Assembly: GCA_964410945.1 (NCBI GenBank)
Contig: CAYPJE010000010.1
Coordinates: forward strand, 26,019-90,018
DNA length: 64,000 bases
Origin: CAYPJE01 sp964410945
Lineage (GTDB): Bacteria; Fidelibacterota; Marinisomatia; Marinisomatales; TCS56
Direction of reading: 5' to 3'
Part shown: piece after piece, positions 23,801 through 29,355 of the stretch
Layout: each line of letters begins with the position of its first letter
Numbering within the stretch: position 1 is the stretch's first letter
Translations under genes and position numbers: made by a program
The notes under the pieces: model-generated
What the model saw: only the letters and a program-made list of their open reading frames with translations
The model's database searches: none
Told to the model about the DNA's origin: nothing

Positions 23801-25721
23801 TTTTACCTACGTAATTGACGACAATTGGTTGAATATCGATGACCCGGTATTCACCTGGAATCATTCTTCCGATGCTACTGCCGGTCTGCGCGAGTATCGC
23901 ATTGAACTTGATCAATCATCGTACACAGTGGAGCATATGTATGATACTCTGGCCGCTCCGGTGCAGTTGAGTGAAGCGGTACATACTCTGGCGGTATTTG
24001 CCGTAGACAGTGCCGGAAATGATACTATTATGAACGGTGGGGCAATCAGCTTCGATGTTGATTACACCAATCCGACCATTGCCCACAATATTCCCGAAGG
24101 TACCGTCAATTCGGCCATTCTGATTACGGCTACGATTGCCGATGCCCGCTCCGGTGTCGATCGCCAGACCCTCTATTACCGCCAAGGCGGCCAGGGGGAT
24201 ACAGACTGGCAGTCCCGCGACCTGACGCTTCAAAATCAGATACCCAGTACTTCCGTGACCAGCGCTGGTGTGGAATACTATATTGAAGCCGAGGATGTGG
24301 CTGGCAATATCTTTGCCGAGCCGGAAACGGGTTTCCATTCAATTGAGGTCAGCATTACCGGTGCCGGATTCCAGAGTTCGACGCGCTGGCCCCTTGGCAT
24401 TCCCAATGGCGGATCGGTGTCGGACTATCAGTTGATATCCTTCCCGGGGATTGCCGCCGACAATACACCCACCGATGTCCTGGTGGATGACTTCGGGACC
24501 TATGACGACACTAAATGGCGATTCTTTACCTTCGATGGTACGGCCTGGCAGGAGTTTGCCAACATCACAGAGATCGAAGATGGCGTTGGTTATTTCCTGA
24601 TTACCAAAGACGCCGATAAGACAATCACCACCGGACAAACCCGGACCGTTGTGACCAATGAATCCTACGAAATTGCCATACCAAGTGGACAATGGATAGT
24701 AATCGGTAATCCTTTTGGGTTTGATATTCCGTTATCCAATATCTACGATCAGGATGACATATCGGTCTCCGGAAACGGGAATTTCAAGACTTGGGATGAT
24801 GGTGCCTGGATCGATGCAACCAACTTCGAACCCTGGCGCGGGTATATTTATAAATCGACTAATGGCGGTCATCTCTATATCAATCCGCGCAATACCAATG
24901 GTGGTACTGCCAAGATATTGGCCGATGGTATTGGTTACCTGGAAGATAATGAATGGCTGTTGGATATTGAAGTTACCAACGGCTTCACCAGCGACCGGAG
25001 CAACCAGGTTGGTATGCTGAATCAGGCAGCTGATGGTTATGATGACCGGCTGGATTATTTTGAACCGCCCGTTTTACCAGGTGGTGTTTCTCTGCGGATC
25101 GATAACCGGGATTGGGAAGAAGGCGGAGACTTCTACACCAGTGATATCCGGTCCATTAATGAAGACGGACATTTCTGGGATATGGAAATTGAAGCCGGTA
25201 ACCATCTCCGCGATGTGGATGTTGATTTCTTAGGCCTGGAAGATGTTCCGGATGAGTTTGACATCTTCCTGGTCGATCTGTCGCTCAATACGGCCCAGAA
25301 TCTCCGTGGACGTTCTTCCTATACCTACGCAGCGGGACGCACTTCAACCGTGCGAAACCTGCGGTTGCTGGTTGGCACCAAGGAGTATGTGTCTGAAAAC
25401 AGCCCGGTAGCTCTCTATCCGGAGGATTACAGCCTGAGCCAGAACTTCCCGAATCCGTTTAATCCGCGGACGACAATCCTGATCTCGATTGAGGAAGAGG
25501 CTTTTGTCGATCTGGTTATTTATAACCTGCTGGGTGAAGAAGTGTATCGACTGGCCCGGAATGAATACCTGCCATCCGGTTATTATAATTATATCTGGAA
25601 TGGCCGGAACAGCTTTGGCAAGCGAGCCGCCAGCGGTATTTATTTCTACACCAGCCGGATCACATCGCCGGATGGTAAATTGCTGTTGAACAAAACCAGA
25701 AAGATGGTTCTGGTTAAATAA
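8817..25721 (+). CDS. giant secreted multidomain protein with type IX sorting domain
   Basis: About 5634 residues in one uninterrupted frame. Order from the ATG at 8817 (an ATG at 8784 is an alternative): signal peptide ending VVWGQ; about eight delta-60-type repeats (35-437, QxDGKIVVAG); a jelly-roll-like module (438-621, again 1317-1501); FN3 domains at about 622-801, 963-1056, 1217-1316, 1502-1588, 1985-2078 and 2498-2604; two VDGNIxDW modules (802-962, 1057-1216); seven right-handed beta-helix modules (about 1591-4141), most opening GPxWYV then a SPxAPFxxIQ-type motif; Big_1-like Ig repeats (4142-4891); further Ig-like domains; and a type IX C-terminal sorting domain (5528-5634, NFPNPFNP). 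Predicted surface-anchored or secreted adhesin or polysaccharide-binding protein. No catalytic residues are evident. Domain limits are by eye. Confidence 0.93.
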   Translation: MKTLSANTKPNSPQLYLLLLFMLCMSVVWGQLPNEIIDKTFDSDGLVTTNITSGFDDVGYASVIQTDGKIVVAGKSNSGSGNKFAVARYNENGSLDNTFGTSGYVTTSVSSVGDEAWAVALQSDGKIVVAGYSVYATWCEYGVVRYNSDGSLDTSFDSDGIVTTSVNVGTGWGYIYAIAIQEDGKIIIAGSSPAANNQEDITLVRYNTNGSLDTTGFTPDGIVTASITGGEVAQGIAVQEDGKIVVGGYSSTDKEFLVLRFNSDGSPDTGFGSNGIFETSFGYGLVYANSLDLQEDEKIILVGSVYNGTDMDCATMRFTTAGALDNTFDSDGLATVNFNNGSDYGEGVAVQGDGKIVVASSANNGSAYKFGIVRYLTDGSLDQGFGDYGKKMISFGTYSYEDWPHDVSLQDDGKIVVVGHSTNGTDDDFSLVRLSGATQILPNNNNQYTDNISGIPLSTYDADMRHQSLYSASELSDVGIPANSTITAVEIIPSAVPSITLNNFRVGTGFTANTSFSDWESPAISFGPTSLAPSEFTSMEWYQIDVDDITWNGTDNLVLEISHDNSDNDYSSNGGVYLRETGINNRAIHTATDYGVYPFDGNGYSTDQNVVALRLLYEVAAVLPASNMVLTAGDAEIDLSWTASGDGDLSEYIVFRGTTSNNLVRIDSVNSGTTSYTDDGLVNGTTYYYGVKAKNSDAELSEFTNIENTMPEYSGPVNITVANSDTRAALNWEAPGGTIAAYFIYRGTSADPTAELDSLGSGTTYYFDEGLTNGTAYFYRLKAKFSDGSFSSYSENYVVTPNEYAMNVDGNITDWANIRQIHNDPVGDVGSADIDSLKLNADGFYLYGALVTASDLGNDLVSIYFDTDFNATTSEQESDLGADYKLTISPWGTNEFLFRNQFNNWESDPDADFNIISANGNQFHEFSIHLDNLDGPDSLRFYLSSNSNDKAPDAGNRAYILDPNDAPRNFFVGTGDTKANLNWKADNSSGYSKYYVYRGTSTDPTTAIATITGGNPLTSHYMDSGLTNGTTYYYRIRGQYADNSYSDYTESIAITPGMYVVNVDGNINDWSSIRQLYNDTNNDVGSADIDSVKLYADDETLYGTVVTTSSLDWDEVQLFIDSDFNAGTGESNNNLGADYQLKLSPNSSDIFRNYNGSWQDNWDSDFTVVHANNNQFHEFKISLDYIGDPDSLRLYYRSNSDDKAPEDDYYLVVNTAQVALDPPGGLTALADSAQVTLRWNALAPANLHKYYVYRDMASPAVTLVDSLVAASPPDTFLVDDGLTNDQTYFYAVSAVDSTGRESEKSAEIMSTPNRYHQQVVELLHTNTSYSPTEDSGYPFNTVYSDVKHQSLYLAQDFTEAGIPNGAWLSSIDIKPSAVNYEIQDFRLALGATNNTTINTFTDLEDSVVHGPLTYNQSEFTDNTWKRFSIDPYYWNGTSNLILEASVDRDNWGGNGGVHIRQVDGTRGYRGGSDGASYPFGNMGWTAPEDRVLALQVVYSTVEPVGNFQAVASHQSLDLSWNAPANGSVQQYIVYSGASVSSMDIVGTTSATSYTVDNLTNGNTYYVGVQVLSTGDEYSGIVSDQAMPEWIGPRWYVNQAYGGPLYEGSPDAPYTQIQDAIDVAPAGDTVYVLPGRYNSSDDQYLRFVADDGFSAKNLVLMSRGGPDSTVIDGEYNGTSGKRLFDFNTSTDSTSQVIGFKIVNGGSSEYAGAAVQITGNSQVVFKNCVIDSSSSVSGPAIFLENNSKAWFRDCVMRNNERTHNEHVGGGVFALHDNDGGDGCYLYLDRCQLVNNAITSTGQGAQGGAVYVGNSTNNSNYLEAVNTVFAGNSANSNWNDASGSAIYSTNGNLSLINCTVTDNSGDNSAIGIEGGDLTVFNTIIWGNTPDMNQLEIWGPVSDAVSYSIIENGDPDSYEGGVLNADPEFADYSLHDRSPAIGAGRTTGYDANIQVINAPVIDIEGTVRPNPGGSNPDMGAYENALAITPYPSPPNNLASEPQHQAVGLTWSPSDSMDVVKYYVYQSTDSASWTAVDTAVGYDPAGTVISGLTNNQAYWFAVTSVDGDDYESSRAYTQQVMPEYQGPVWYVNVYSTGPVFEGSPDAPFDNIQDAIDASNSGTDTVMVLPIYEDVTYERSGNWELDPGGRNIVITSSEGADSTVLLTDNNHRHFWIHNNESNSLIINGFTFKNSANDYDSPGIEMGGSVYIDGASPVFTNCVFGFNTALRGGAVYIGWYGAPQFHSCKFLYNHAYNTNQGYEGGSAGGGAVFLSNIDNLSGPVVIFNRCLFNGNTAEGYSQAAGGAVNLNARASFINNLIVNNKTRSGITGSWADSYGGGLYIRVDIDNNNAGEVKIINTTIANDSCFAPNGGNTHGGGIYMDGWPTQIVTMFNSILWGNHSDDDYSRNIEDGGGSITANYNLVENGAQFSWFNSAWPQGNLSEDPVFTDPGNGDYTLDDHSGAIGAGVWNYDGSDAPTVDITQATRVNVNPDLGPYENPLEESPYPRVVTNFYAEGQSYGAYLDWDANPSEDDLAYYAIYQGTQPGFSVVPGDSAGRVDYHSSQDGNTVQFTIEDGLLNGVDYYFVVIAVNNSGYRSLVSAEVMAMPEYMETVWFVDVNNDSTVFDGSPESPFPYLLVAFDKGQNGDTIMVAPGEYSGSNNRGINLWDYWNDKSTRELTLLGEKGPDSTVFVLSGVGGNNYFMDIRNLTGDPTIHLEGLTIRDAVNYDGGAVSLRDGSLTITDCVFDNNATKTITASGGGALWLWQNANVDIDRSLFKNNSTSGRGGAINLDNMDFNLTISNSIFYQNDADDGGGAIFISQNNAYTQIVHCTFTENHSNNPGWAGAVHSAGPPHASVINSVFWDNTSGTDPGDLTGSFNTVDHNVLENSAGWPGENYTFDPMLADAAGGDFSLSEFSPAIGMGLTEYYDYFTGNVNQPVPDYDYLGEVRPDPGATSPDLGAIEHWRSENRKWVWLVQADGTDEGMGPFKTIQYAIDQSAPFDTVQVAAGTYSGTGNVNLNFWDTFMTDNKPVMIRTASGPEVTVIELTEGERLFDLDGVMLDTVIVSGLTIRGGNLSAGDGGAIRLVNSALNFANLRLTGNNASGMGGAIHTSNSYASFTNCEIFGNSAANGGAAFLTGGMVGFDHCTFYGNRAGDDLGIVADGGELTVRNSVLWNNTISEQEIVGTSTGEVITVEYCDVMGGFEDGTNIINFRPGFTDALNGDFTIEPWSFILGAADTAEVDVYDIAGNLRPDTTGADLGARESEQSWANPPDYTIPVFWYVSSTGSDDYTGDGTPFATIQRAADYALYTDTVYVGSGTYTENIIVDGKPLHLMAETDAGQTIIDGDGNGCVIDITSGGFDSFYLDGFTIRNGVAESGGGVSLFNTSAKINNCVFTANSATDYSGGGLWAYKNDSSQVYTLDIVNSDFSGNTAANKGAGLRITDLQTTMTNCTISGNSASYNTGIHVSGYLATLTMEDCRVLDNQAATYGAGGGISNGSASLTRVLFAGNIANTSDAGWNSGGLSIWGGADVEINNSTFTDNSADFGSGLAVGAGASATINHSIFWGNTPDQLALDVWEGNGGTIDISWSLAEGGQPAVTGTGDALNTLNWDGTNRTDDPAFGMDYTLLAGSPAINGGNPDSIDSDGTRRDMGFKPYLTTHSGPVWYVDAASGSDVDGQGSEMAPFASVQAGVNFAPAHDTVSVAAGIHIGQVKFYDTEIVLTGVGDETILDGAAAGPVVHITDGFTTSTVVNDLVVTGAPADQPAVKIDDSDPELNNIWVRDNAGDGIYVTDGSPTLNYCLITDNAGDGLEIDASSAINTVAMVNNTISGNDGTALNNGSASAGITLRNSIVYGNGTASNGSINATYSDIAGIAGTGNLDDVDPLFVDPASVDYSLQINSPCIDAGDPTDSDDPDGTPRDMGALFYYRSFAGGTTANTGTTVTVSTDTTVVVNDDWVVQENDTLVIDPGATVFLEDSVSIRIDGALVANGNPGEPIQFRTINEGDYFNGIILMGGPATRADDPVYSYMLITDVNPDSIPLTVNGNAILEHVTIAGNGNATSLTTDGTVNLRYSILEGGTTGVIVNDSSFVDITEADHFVDFAGGDYALLPTSSAIDVGIDEAPGVIDPDFTYSDAGAYYHDQSAYPVFNTEVVYPAFGETVDVSPDTSSDVGAGLAVATRFYNMYGNAKTNANADWSSTLGSFALGSTDTTDLDGVSLNTFYTSTMVDDQNTFTVSVAGVDGTSGTFNVVPGAPDTVLLAGTVISDTNMVQLDELVLAVDVKDQFDNLVSDGEAVNWTIDPIVGDGTGFVLGSATTTTTGGLATVTVTTDPNTTLAVGDRIRVQAESNGATVYHYDITIVPDDIYNLTMPGSLTDAVIDLSADIHSIEIAATMIDTFDNPLENVAVNWAIVDANNVAGSLTAISTLTDASGVASVTLTTGTVTDYEYKVLGLVQEEALLAAISGNNKEAALQANGVIRTTDKNGNVIVTDTQIPVMVNPITVANWSRVAIFDLNDTTNVIRVVPGIPDAITHALATDTVMTQREMLEISVEVFDQFGNLVEDGSLVSWELDTLIGAGDGFTFSSATSMTSGGVATVVLSTAPASGLEVGQEYKVIATCEGIENRSGLITVVVDDPYSLALEDYERTIEADFPNIPLHITLLDTFDNFLDGIPIYWSIIEGTGGVFANGKDMDTTYTGTEATGWASDTLHLSNLAGSAYKVRVWTDNVGGYSPASIIDNRDLSLEYVPAEFADGREVLAPDAGMPALNLALSSVFDLDDTTDVITVLPGAPNLITSADPDTVYVVQGQVDTITVDVFDAFGNDVSDGSAVAWNPTANSDFAVLSQDNSVNTGQAQLIVSVGNEAAWLSTIDFSIEVQSVFDANSAQKLIVYVVEDVIPPAPVTAAAISPAVWTPVNDFDLSWTNPAEHSGVAGVYYQIDDNAAAYVAGDDIAELVDVAINVNGKSTLKVWLEDKAGNSDSDNAVELTAKWDNVAPDNFDFTYVIDDNWLNIDDPVFTWNHSSDATAGLREYRIELDQSSYTVEHMYDTLAAPVQLSEAVHTLAVFAVDSAGNDTIMNGGAISFDVDYTNPTIAHNIPEGTVNSAILITATIADARSGVDRQTLYYRQGGQGDTDWQSRDLTLQNQIPSTSVTSAGVEYYIEAEDVAGNIFAEPETGFHSIEVSITGAGFQSSTRWPLGIPNGGSVSDYQLISFPGIAADNTPTDVLVDDFGTYDDTKWRFFTFDGTAWQEFANITEIEDGVGYFLITKDADKTITTGQTRTVVTNESYEIAIPSGQWIVIGNPFGFDIPLSNIYDQDDISVSGNGNFKTWDDGAWIDATNFEPWRGYIYKSTNGGHLYINPRNTNGGTAKILADGIGYLEDNEWLLDIEVTNGFTSDRSNQVGMLNQAADGYDDRLDYFEPPVLPGGVSLRIDNRDWEEGGDFYTSDIRSINEDGHFWDMEIEAGNHLRDVDVDFLGLEDVPDEFDIFLVDLSLNTAQNLRGRSSYTYAAGRTSTVRNLRLLVGTKEYVSENSPVALYPEDYSLSQNFPNPFNPRTTILISIEEEAFVDLVIYNLLGEEVYRLARNEYLPSGYYNYIWNGRNSFGKRAASGIYFYTSRITSPDGKLLLNKTRKMVLVK

Positions 25722-25728
25722 TGTTAAC

Positions 25729-25753
25729 GGGCAGGGCTGATTCAGCCCTGCCC
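25729..25753 (+). terminator. strong intercistronic hairpin without U-tract
   Basis: A perfect 9-bp GC-rich stem (GGGCAGGGC / GCCCTGCCC) closed by a 7-base loop, 8 bp after the giant gene. No T-run follows, so it is more likely an RNA-stabilising or partly attenuating hairpin than a full terminator. It may let the FecR-cyclase pair be expressed at a level different from that of the giant gene. Confidence 0.55.
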
Positions 25754-25793
25754 CTATCTCAAACGGGATAACTGAAACTTCAGGGGATTGGTT

Positions 25794-26543
25794 ATGCGGA
25801 TATTTAAAAATTCCTTATTGATAATCATTATTGCGCTGGGCCTTCAATTGGCGTTTGGTGCCGATTTCGGAAAAATCACCCTGCCGCTGGGTAAGGTTGA
25901 GGTTCTGGCCGCTGGTGCAGAGGAATGGGTGAGGGCGATGCCCAACCGTCCGGTGAAGGTGAACGACCAGATCAAGACCGGCCCCAAATCGCGCTGTGAA
26001 ATTTCCCTGACCGGCGGAGGTAAAATCAGGATTGGTGAAAATTCCGAGTTGGTATTGACCGAGGCCAATATCAAGCCGATGGAAAAGGAATTCAATGCGA
26101 CCCTGAAAAGTGGTAATGCCTGGATTTCAGCCAAGGCGGCTTTTGGTGAAAAGAAAAATGTTTCGGTTCGTACGCCAACGGCGGTCGCGGCTATCCGTGG
26201 TACGGTCTACCGCACCGAGGCCGGGGAAGAGGAAAGTTCGGTTCTGGTTTATGAAGGTAAGGTGGATGTCAATCAACCCCAGAATGTAGAGGCTGAACAG
26301 AAAGAAGAACCAGCACCGGGCATGAAACCGACCTTTAAACTTGGTCCGGTGGAGGAAGTTCAAGCCCCTACAGAAGTAGCTGGCCCCTATGAAGTCAGCC
26401 TGGAGGATTGGATAACCCTGGTGGAGGGGATTCAGATCAACGTCCGCAAGGATGGAAAATACAATATGTTTGAATTTGACCAGGCTGCTGACGCTGACCT
26501 TGATTTTGTTAAGTGGAATAAGGAACTGGACGCCGAGAATTAG
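25794..26543 (+). CDS. exported FecR-domain protein
   Basis: 249 residues. AGGGG lies 7 bases before the ATG at 25794, so this is preferred to the TTG at 25788. A signal peptide (SLLIIIIALGLQLAFGA) is followed by a FecR domain: VKVNDQIKTGPKSRCEISL, KIRIGENSELVL and TPTAVAAIRGTVYR. Unlike iron-transport FecR it has no cytoplasmic anti-sigma region and no sigma factor gene is nearby. FecR-like exported proteins are often paired with CHASE2 cyclases, as here (11 bp spacing to the next gene). It probably senses or carries a periplasmic signal to the cyclase. The C-terminus is acidic (DAADADLDFVKW-like). Confidence 0.88.
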   Translation: MRIFKNSLLIIIIALGLQLAFGADFGKITLPLGKVEVLAAGAEEWVRAMPNRPVKVNDQIKTGPKSRCEISLTGGGKIRIGENSELVLTEANIKPMEKEFNATLKSGNAWISAKAAFGEKKNVSVRTPTAVAAIRGTVYRTEAGEEESSVLVYEGKVDVNQPQNVEAEQKEEPAPGMKPTFKLGPVEEVQAPTEVAGPYEVSLEDWITLVEGIQINVRKDGKYNMFEFDQAADADLDFVKWNKELDAEN

Positions 26544-26554
26544 GAATGCTACCG

Positions 26555-28849
26555 ATGCCGGAATGGATCAAGCGTAGCGGAATAGGTGCCCTGGTTGGCC
26601 TGATAATTGGCCTCCTGGTGGCAGTTGGCACGACAGTCGATGGTTTTTTCCTGACCGCCTTGTTGGATGGTTATGAATTCCGTTCCTATGATTCGCGGAT
26701 GAAAGCGCGAGTTTCGGATAGCGAGGAAGCATCGATCGATGATATTGTAATTGCCGATATCGACCTGAGTTCGGTTGAAGGATTAGGTAATTACAAGGAC
26801 TGGCCCCATGCCTACCACGGGCAATTGATCGATGTAATCACTTCCGGTAATCCGAAAGCAATCCTGTTTGATATAATCTTTGATCAGGAAGACTCATTTG
26901 ATTTTCAGTTGGTTAATGCCCTGATTGCGGAAAACCCGCCCCGGGATCAATCCCTGGCAGAGGTCAGTGAGCAATTTCTGATATCCCATGATCCCGATCG
27001 CTTTATCGCTTCCACTGCTGCCAGCGAGAAGGTTTATCACGCTCTGGTTTTTGAGGCTGCCGACACCAATACGTTTCTATATCCAATGGATAATGAGCCG
27101 GAAAATTATTACTATGACCGGCATATAATTAAACTGCCATATGACCAGGCTCGTCGTTTGCCAACTGCCCAGCGAATCGGCAATACTCACATGGACCTTC
27201 TTTCGGCCGCCCGCGGTGCCGGTAGTGCCAATTTTCCCCAGGACGAGGATGGAATTATTCGCCGGGCGCCCACCGCCATCTATTTTGAAGGCCCGGGTCA
27301 TACCTATCCTTCACTGGTAATGTCAGCTGTCATGGATATCCTGGATATTCCGCCCAATGGCTTTGATTATGATTTTGACCGCCTGATTTTAACCCTGACG
27401 AATCGCGCCGGTACAGTTGTGCGTGAGATTCCAATCGATGATCAGGGACGCCTGTTCGTCAATTATCATGGCTATTTCAAAACCTTCTACTATTTACCCT
27501 ATCTTTACTGTTTCGATCCTGAAATGCTGCCGCCGGAATACTGGGAAGGAAAGGTAGCCCTGGTTGGGTCATCGCTGCCAGGCCTGATGGATTTACGGAA
27601 TACACCGGTCCAGGAAACCTTCGCCGGTGTTGAAATACACGCCAATGTGATGCAGGGAATCCTTAAAAATGAATTTGTCCGCTTGACAGACAAGACCAGT
27701 AATTTCTGGATAATTCTGCTCGGTAGTGTCTTAGTGGGTATTCTGGTCTCAATTATTATCGCCCGCCCACTGATATCACTGGTTATTCCGGTTATGGCGG
27801 TAATATTGTGGGTGGTCTTTACCTACAGCCAGTTTTTCACACATCTGTTGATGTGGGAAACGGTACGGCCTATCCTGGGAATATTCAGCACTTATCTGGG
27901 TGTTTTCCTGTACAATTTTCTGGTAGCTGAAAAGGACAAGCGGTTTTTGAAGTCGACCTTCGGGACCTATATCTCTTCCGAGCTGATTGATCGGATGTAT
28001 GAAACCAAACAGGAACCGATGCTGGGTGGCGAAGAGGGTTATCATTCGGCCTTTTTCTCCGATATTCAGAGTTTTTCCACTTTCTCAGAAGCGCTGACTC
28101 CGGAAAAAATGGTGAGCCTGATGAATGAATATTTGACGGTAATGACTGAAGTTTTATTGGCTAATCGTGGTACGTTGGATAAATACATCGGCGATGCGAT
28201 TGTGGCTTTCTACGGGGCGCCGATGCCAGTCGAGAATCATGAATACATGGTATGTAAGACGGCCCTGGAGATGGACGTCAGGTTGGATCAGTTGCGTGAG
28301 AAATGGCGTTCTGAGGAAGGCTGGCCGGAAATTGTGCACAATATGCAGCATCGGGTGGGATTGAACAGCGGTCCTATGGTAACCGGTAATATGGGTTCCA
28401 CCATGCGGATGAATTATACCATGATGGGTGATACCGTCAACCTGGCAGCCCGGCTGGAGGCATCGGCCAAGCAGTACGGTGTTTATATTCAGGTTGCGGA
28501 ATCAACGTACACTGCCGTTAAAGACCAATTCATCTGGCGTGAATTGGATTATGTTAAGGTGATGGGAAAAACCGAACCGGTCAAGGTTTACGAGCTGTTG
28601 GGTGAGGTCGGGAATGTCGATCCGCAGGTGGAAAAAATCCTCCAGGCCTATCACGAAGCATTGGAGCTGTATAAGAATCAGAACTGGGCTGAGGCGATCG
28701 AGGCTTTCAGGGCTTCCGATGATCTTGAGGATATGTTCCCGGGTAGAAAAACCAATCCCAGCCGTATTTATTTACCCCGGTGTGAACATTGGCAAGCCAA
28801 TTCACCCGGAGACGACTGGGATGGTGTCTGGGTTTTAACCAGTAAGTAG
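26555..28849 (+). CDS. CHASE2-domain class III adenylate cyclase
   Basis: About 764 residues. One N-terminal membrane helix (about 9-31), a periplasmic CHASE2 sensor (about 35-365), three membrane helices (about 375-455), then a cytoplasmic class III cyclase domain (about 490-680) and a helical tail. Metal-binding Asp residues are in FFSDIQ (about 503) and YIGDAIVAF (about 547). The adenine-selecting Lys in LDKY (about 543) and Asp in MMGDTVN, and the transition-state Asn/Arg in NLAARLE, are all present, so it should make cAMP. The ATG at 26546 abuts AGGA; the ATG at 26555 has proper spacing and is chosen. A cNMP-binding protein is encoded at 57159. Confidence 0.92.
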   Translation: MPEWIKRSGIGALVGLIIGLLVAVGTTVDGFFLTALLDGYEFRSYDSRMKARVSDSEEASIDDIVIADIDLSSVEGLGNYKDWPHAYHGQLIDVITSGNPKAILFDIIFDQEDSFDFQLVNALIAENPPRDQSLAEVSEQFLISHDPDRFIASTAASEKVYHALVFEAADTNTFLYPMDNEPENYYYDRHIIKLPYDQARRLPTAQRIGNTHMDLLSAARGAGSANFPQDEDGIIRRAPTAIYFEGPGHTYPSLVMSAVMDILDIPPNGFDYDFDRLILTLTNRAGTVVREIPIDDQGRLFVNYHGYFKTFYYLPYLYCFDPEMLPPEYWEGKVALVGSSLPGLMDLRNTPVQETFAGVEIHANVMQGILKNEFVRLTDKTSNFWIILLGSVLVGILVSIIIARPLISLVIPVMAVILWVVFTYSQFFTHLLMWETVRPILGIFSTYLGVFLYNFLVAEKDKRFLKSTFGTYISSELIDRMYETKQEPMLGGEEGYHSAFFSDIQSFSTFSEALTPEKMVSLMNEYLTVMTEVLLANRGTLDKYIGDAIVAFYGAPMPVENHEYMVCKTALEMDVRLDQLREKWRSEEGWPEIVHNMQHRVGLNSGPMVTGNMGSTMRMNYTMMGDTVNLAARLEASAKQYGVYIQVAESTYTAVKDQFIWRELDYVKVMGKTEPVKVYELLGEVGNVDPQVEKILQAYHEALELYKNQNWAEAIEAFRASDDLEDMFPGRKTNPSRIYLPRCEHWQANSPGDDWDGVWVLTSK

Positions 28850-28853
28850 TTGA

Positions 28854-29165
28854 CTAGAGATCCAGAAAACCGATACTGTGCTTCCTGATTATCGTATCAA
28901 ACAAGTCCTTGATACTGTCAAACCCTAATTCGTCTGCTACAACCTGCAGGGCATCCAGCATTTCCTGATTCAGAAGTTCATCTTCCTTATTCAGTTCATC
29001 GATGAAGGCTTCCAGCTTCAGGCGATTTTTACCGCGCGGTGTGGATTTACCCAACTCCCAGTTAACAACAGTTGGTAAACTGACACCAAGTTCTTCGGCC
29101 AGTCCTTTTTGGGTAAGTCCTAACTCGCGCCGGACTTCTTTTAGTTCATTGCCTATTATCATCAT
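28854..29165 (-). CDS. XRE-family helix-turn-helix regulator
   Basis: 103 residues. The N-terminus is a Cro/CI-type HTH: VRRELGLTQKGLAEELGVSL then TVVNWELGKSTPR. A charged linker (DELNKEDELL) and a short helical C-terminal domain follow. It converges tail-to-tail with the cyclase gene, with only 4 bp between the stops, and diverges from mtaB. There are two adjacent ATG codons (29165, 29162); GGAG is better spaced from the second. Targets are unknown. It could regulate itself and mtaB through the shared 190-bp region upstream. Confidence 0.87.
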   Translation of the reverse strand: MMIIGNELKEVRRELGLTQKGLAEELGVSLPTVVNWELGKSTPRGKNRLKLEAFIDELNKEDELLNQEMLDALQVVADELGFDSIKDLFDTIIRKHSIGFLDL

Positions 29166-29309
29166 TGCTCCATAGTTAAAAATGATACACTGGAAGATAC
29201 TATCAGTAGTGTGGATATTTCAATGTTTATTCATATTGTAAAGTTAATTATTAATTATATCCTGTATTGTACAAACCCACCAATATGGTTTATTATCGGC
29301 GCCGGCTTG

Positions 29310-29315
29310 TATAAT
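29310..29315 (+). promoter_or_regulatory. candidate -10 element for mtaB
   Basis: A perfect TATAAT preceded directly by TG, 40 bp before the mtaB start codon. The matching -35 region is poor, so this is only a candidate. No clear SD precedes the mtaB ATG. Confidence 0.35.
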
Positions 29316-29355
29316 ATTCGCTGGTGGGCGAAATTCCGACCCCTGTAAGCGACTC

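Noticed and set aside
29319..29350. GGTGGGCGAAATTCCGACC then CTGTAAGCG, resembling parts of FMN or cobalamin riboswitches
   Set aside because: Only 30-40 bases of leader are available after the likely -10; the other conserved helices are absent and mtaB is not a known target.
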